Origin: Burkholderiales bacterium
Lineage (GTDB): Bacteria > Pseudomonadota > Gammaproteobacteria > Burkholderiales > Burkholderiaceae_C
Length of the DNA stretch: 25,549 nucleotides
Assembly (NCBI GenBank): GCA_947372225.1
Contig: CANBSV010000030.1
Coordinates: 1 to 25,549, forward strand
Direction: 5' to 3'
Part shown: piece after piece, positions 22,476 to 25,549 of the stretch
How positions within the stretch are numbered: the first letter of the stretch is position 1
Layout: each line of letters begins with the position of its first letter
Position numbers and translations under genes: made by a program
Notes under the pieces: generated by a model
What the model saw: the letters and a program-made list of their open reading frames with translations, nothing else
Told to the model about the DNA's origin: nothing
Database searches by the model: none

Positions 22476-24203
22476 ATGGCCACGATCCCGCGACGCGCGT
22501 ATGCCGAAATGTTCGGCCCCACCACCGGTGACCGGCTGAGGCTGGCCGACACCGACCTGATCATCGAAGTCGAGCGCGACTACACGCTGCGCGCCGGCGG
22601 CTACGGCGAAGAGGTGAAGTTCGGCGGCGGCAAGACCATCCGCGACGGCATGGGCCAGTCGCAGCGCCCCAACGGCCCCGGCGCCGCCGATGCCGTCGAT
22701 TGCGTGCTGACCAACGCGCTGATCCTCGACCACTGGGGCATCGTCAAGGCCGACATCGGGCTGCGCGGCCAGCGCATCTGCGCCATCGGCAAGGCCGGCA
22801 ACCCCGACGTGCAGCCGGGCGTGGACATCGTCATCGGCCCGGGCACCGAGGTGATCGCGGCCGAGGGCCTGATCGTCACGGCCGGCGGCATCGACAGCCA
22901 CATCCACTTCATCTGCCCGCAACAGATCGACGAGGCGCTCAACAGCGGCGTGACCACCATGCTCGGCGGCGGCACGGGTCCGGCCACCGGCACCTTCGCC
23001 ACCACCTGCACGCCGGGGCCGGAAAACCTCGCGCGCATGCTGCAGGCGTCCGATGCCTTCCCCATGAACCTGGGCTTTTTCGGCAAAGGCAACGCCAGCC
23101 GCCCCGAGGCGCTGCGCCAGCAGGTCGACGCCGGTGCCATCGGCTTGAAACTGCACGAGGACTGGGGCACCACGCCGGCGGCGATCGACTGCTGCCTGAA
23201 CGTGGCCGAAGAGACGGACACGCAAGTGGCCATCCACACCGACACACTCAACGAAAGCGGTTTCGTCGAAGACACGATCGCCGCGTTCAAGGGCCGCACC
23301 ATCCACACCTTCCACACCGAAGGCGCGGGTGGCGGTCACGCGCCTGACATCCTCAAGGTGGTGGGCGAGTCCAACGTGCTGCCCAGTTCGACCAACCCGA
23401 CGCGGCCGTACACGATCAACACCATCGACGAGCACCTCGACATGCTCATGGTGTGCCACCACCTCGACGCGTCGATCGCCGAGGACCTGGCCTTTGCCGA
23501 AAGCCGCATCCGCCGCGAAACCATCGCCGCCGAGGACGTGCTGCACGACCTCGGCGCGATCAGCATGTTCAGCAGCGATTCGCAGGCCATGGGGCGCGTG
23601 GGCGAGGTGGTGCTGCGCTGCTGGCAGACGGCCCACAAGATGAAGGTGCAGCGCGGGCGGCTGCCCGGTGACAGCGAGCGCCACGACAACGCGCGCGCCA
23701 AGCGCTACATCGCCAAGTACACGATCAACCCGGCCATCGCGCACGGCATCTCGCACGAGGTCGGCAGCATCGAGGTCGGCAAGTGGGCCGATCTGGTGCT
23801 GTGGAAGCCGGCCTTCTTTGGCGTGAAGCCCTCGCTGGTGCTCAAGGGCGGCTTCATCGCGGCGGCGGCCATGGGCGATCCCAACGCCAGCATCCCGACG
23901 CCGCAACCCGTGCACTACCGGCCGATGTTCGGTGCGTTTGGCGGCGCGCTGCACCAGGGCTCGCTGACCTTCCTCAGCCAGCCGGCCGCGCTCGCCGGCC
24001 TGGCCGATGCGCTGCGGCTGAACAAGCGCATCGCGGTGGCGCGCAACTGCCGCACGGTGCAAAAGCAGCACATGGTCCACAACGACTACGCGCCGGTGAT
24101 GGAAGTCGACCCGCAGACCTACCAGGTGCGTGCCGACGGTGCGCTGCTGACGTGCGAGCCGGCCAGCGTGCTGCCGATGGCGCAGCGTTACTTCCTGTTT
24201 TGA
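22476..24203 (+). CDS. ureC: Urease alpha (catalytic) subunit UreC
   Basis: 575 residues, slightly longer than the 567 of the Klebsiella enzyme, with a constant offset of 8 at the active site. All nickel ligands and catalytic residues are present: H142 and H144 (SHIHFI), K225, the lysine that is carbamylated (GLKLHEDW), H254, H280 and D368. The flap has C327 and H328 (MVCHHL). The N-terminus MATIPRRAYAEMFGPTTGDR is typical, and AGGAC lies about six bases before the ATG. The C-terminus ends in aromatic residues (RYFLF), as usual. By sequence this is an intact, active-type enzyme. Confidence 0.98.
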   Translation: MATIPRRAYAEMFGPTTGDRLRLADTDLIIEVERDYTLRAGGYGEEVKFGGGKTIRDGMGQSQRPNGPGAADAVDCVLTNALILDHWGIVKADIGLRGQRICAIGKAGNPDVQPGVDIVIGPGTEVIAAEGLIVTAGGIDSHIHFICPQQIDEALNSGVTTMLGGGTGPATGTFATTCTPGPENLARMLQASDAFPMNLGFFGKGNASRPEALRQQVDAGAIGLKLHEDWGTTPAAIDCCLNVAEETDTQVAIHTDTLNESGFVEDTIAAFKGRTIHTFHTEGAGGGHAPDILKVVGESNVLPSSTNPTRPYTINTIDEHLDMLMVCHHLDASIAEDLAFAESRIRRETIAAEDVLHDLGAISMFSSDSQAMGRVGEVVLRCWQTAHKMKVQRGRLPGDSERHDNARAKRYIAKYTINPAIAHGISHEVGSIEVGKWADLVLWKPAFFGVKPSLVLKGGFIAAAAMGDPNASIPTPQPVHYRPMFGAFGGALHQGSLTFLSQPAALAGLADALRLNKRIAVARNCRTVQKQHMVHNDYAPVMEVDPQTYQVRADGALLTCEPASVLPMAQRYFLF

Positions 24204-24252
24204 GGCGCAGCCGCAGTTCGTGACAGACTGGCGCCCCCCTGTTTGCTGCGCC
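24204..24252 (+). promoter_or_regulatory. Long-loop inverted repeat between ureC and ureE
   Basis: GGCGCAGC (24204-24211), directly after the ureC stop, is perfectly complementary to GCTGCGCC (24245-24252), with 33 bases between. There is no U-run. It could act as an mRNA-processing or stabilising structure between the abundant structural subunit and the accessory genes, or be chance in GC-rich DNA. Confidence 0.35.
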
Positions 24253-24269
24253 GCGCGCGCCCATTTGCC

Positions 24270-24962
24270 ATGTTGACCGTCAACAAGCTCATCGCCCAGG
24301 GACGCGGACTCAGCCGCGTTCTGCTACAGCGTTCCGCGACCATCGCTCTCGACTGGGACGTGCGCCAGAAGAGCCGCTTCGATGCCACCGACTCGCTGGG
24401 CCGCAGCATTGGCGTGTTCCTGCCGCGCGGCAACGTGGTGCGCGGCGGCGACGTGCTGGTGGCCGACGACGGCTCGCTGATCGTGGTTGCGGCGGCACCG
24501 CAACCGGTGATGGTGGTCACGCACTGCAAGACGCACGGCTCGGCGTTCGACCTCACACGCGCGGCCTATCACCTGGGCAACCGCCACGTGGCGCTCGAGC
24601 TGCAAAGCGACCACCTCAAGCTCGAACCCGATCATGTGCTGGCCGACATGCTGCGACAGATGCACCTCACGGTGAGTGAAACCGACGCGCCGTTCGAGCC
24701 GGAAAACGGCGCCTATGCAGCGGGTGGGCATGGCGGCCATGACCACGGGCACGAGCACGCGCATGCCGCAACACCCGCGGCGGATCACAGCCACGGCGAT
24801 CACGCGCACGGGCATGAGCACCACGGGCACGACCACGATCACGGCCATGCCCCGGCCGCACCGGCAGCACCCGCGGCCGTCGCCATCCCGATCCGCGCCG
24901 CGGACACGCCGCACGTGCACGGGCCGGGCTGCAATCACGGCCACCACGGTCACGACCACTGA
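24270..24962 (+). CDS. ureE: Urease accessory protein UreE with long histidine-rich tail
   Basis: 230-residue nickel metallochaperone that delivers nickel to the urease activation complex. ATG 24270 gives the conserved start MLTVNKLIAQGRGLSRVLL. A TTG at 24243 would add nine residues without homology. No ribosome binding site is visible for either. The N-terminal fold contains SRFDATDSLGRSIGVFLPRG (35-54), and the metal-site segment YHLGNRH (100-106) holds the conserved histidine of GNRH. Residues 154-230 contain 24 histidines in two blocks (154-192 and 215-230) around an alanine/proline linker, much longer than in many UreE proteins, so strong nickel storage is likely. The stop shares one base with the ureF ATG (TGATG). 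Confidence 0.95.
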   Translation: MLTVNKLIAQGRGLSRVLLQRSATIALDWDVRQKSRFDATDSLGRSIGVFLPRGNVVRGGDVLVADDGSLIVVAAAPQPVMVVTHCKTHGSAFDLTRAAYHLGNRHVALELQSDHLKLEPDHVLADMLRQMHLTVSETDAPFEPENGAYAAGGHGGHDHGHEHAHAATPAADHSHGDHAHGHEHHGHDHDHGHAPAAPAAPAAVAIPIRAADTPHVHGPGCNHGHHGHDH

Positions 24963-25549
24963 TGACACACCGGCGGCAGCGACTGGGCACGGGCCGCCCC
25001 GCCGGCTCGCGACCGCCGCGCACGGCAGCCGCGCCCCGTCGGGCCGAGGCTGCGGCGGTTTCGGCCGACTCCCTGCTGCAGCTGATCTGGCTGGCTTCGC
25101 CGGCGCTGCCGGTGGGCGGGTTCAGCTACTCCGAGGTGCTCGAGGCGGCTGTGGACACGGGCCGCGTGCGCAGTGAAGCGGATGCGAGCCGGTGGCTGCT
25201 GGACCAGTTGCAGCTCGGCCTGGCACGAAGCGACTTGCCGCTGATCGCACAGGCCCACGGCGCATGGCTGTGCGTGGATGCCACAGCCATCCACGAGCTC
25301 AATGCATGGACGCTGTCCACGCGCGAGAGCCACGAGATCCGCCAGCAAACCGAACAGATGGGCCGCTCGCTCGTCGAGTGGATGAAAAACCGTCCGGCCG
25401 ACACGACCCAGGCCGACGCGCTGGCGCTGCTGGCCAGCCTGCGCCCGGCGCCGACGTGGCCGGTGGCCTTCGCACTGGCCGCTGCGCAGTGCAACGCCCC
25501 GGTGCGCGAATCGCTGCTGGCATTCGCCTTCGGCTGGGCCGAGAACATG
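24962..25549 (+). CDS. ureF: Urease accessory protein UreF (3'-truncated by window edge)
   Basis: 196 codons are visible and still open at the window end. UreF acts with UreD and UreG in nickel insertion into urease. The ATG at 24962 overlaps the ureE stop by one base. The recognisable family start, LLQLIWLASPALPVGGFSYSE, begins only near residue 38, so the protein has a roughly 37-residue leader rich in arginine, proline and alanine. I find no in-frame ATG or GTG nearer to the conserved part. Later motifs WLLDQLQLGLARSDLPLI, ELNAWTLSTRESHEIRQQTEQMG and ESLLAFAFGWAEN confirm UreF. UreG would be expected beyond the window. Confidence 0.93.
   Translation, partial: MTHRRQRLGTGRPAGSRPPRTAAAPRRAEAAAVSADSLLQLIWLASPALPVGGFSYSEVLEAAVDTGRVRSEADASRWLLDQLQLGLARSDLPLIAQAHGAWLCVDATAIHELNAWTLSTRESHEIRQQTEQMGRSLVEWMKNRPADTTQADALALLASLRPAPTWPVAFALAAAQCNAPVRESLLAFAFGWAENM

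Noticed and set aside
22428..24080. A 550-codon minus-strand frame opposite ureC
   Set aside because: Antisense of the highly conserved urease alpha subunit, with no recognisable domain.

Overview
The window is GC-rich, densely coding DNA of a beta-proteobacterium, most likely Burkholderiales. The urt and ure gene content, the FmdA/FmdB formamidase pair, an outer-membrane porin of the amide-porin type and an intergenic repeat resembling ones I associate with Comamonadaceae all point that way. It is a nitrogen-acquisition island for urea and short-chain aliphatic amides.

Layout. (1) 1-579, plus strand: the 3' part of ureD, a urease accessory gene. (2) 581-7564, minus strand: amiE (aliphatic amidase) followed by urtA-urtB-urtC-urtD-urtE, a complete urea-type ABC importer whose UrtB carries the long N-terminal domain. 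A very good sigma-54 (-24/-12) sequence lies just upstream of urtA. (3) 7744-8892, plus strand: a porin divergent from amiE and closed by a strong rho-independent terminator. (4) 8980-10272, minus strand: a leucine-rich-repeat protein kinase that looks out of place. (5) 10348-17042, minus strand: a second importer, urtA2-urtB2-urtC2-urtD2-urtE2 with a short UrtB, followed by fmdA (formamidase) and fmdB (zinc ribbon). (6) 17250-21535, plus strand and divergent from urtA2: a 1129-residue fusion of an NCS1-type permease, a cysteine-rich module, a histidine kinase and a receiver, overlapped by a LuxR-type response regulator. (7) 21632-25549, plus strand: ureA, a small membrane ORF, ureB, ureC, ureE and the start of ureF.

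How it fits together. The porin and the two importers would bring amides and urea to the cytoplasm. AmiE and FmdA release ammonia from amides, and urease, once loaded with nickel by UreD/E/F, releases ammonia from urea. The most interesting element is the putative regulatory system. A permease-fused sensor kinase and its partner regulator sit beside the transporters, and near-identical palindromes (TACGTC-N4-GACGTA) lie in both divergent control regions, amiE/porin and urtA2/kinase. This suggests one regulon, although the link between regulator and palindrome is inference.

The ureD gene is separated from ureABCEF by about 21 kb containing the whole amide/urea uptake island, while keeping the same strand. 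No intergenic stretch exceeds 300 bases. The longest are 17043-17249, 7565-7743, 15613-15770 and 6384-6535, and what each holds is listed. No tRNA, rRNA, CRISPR array or insertion sequence was recognised.
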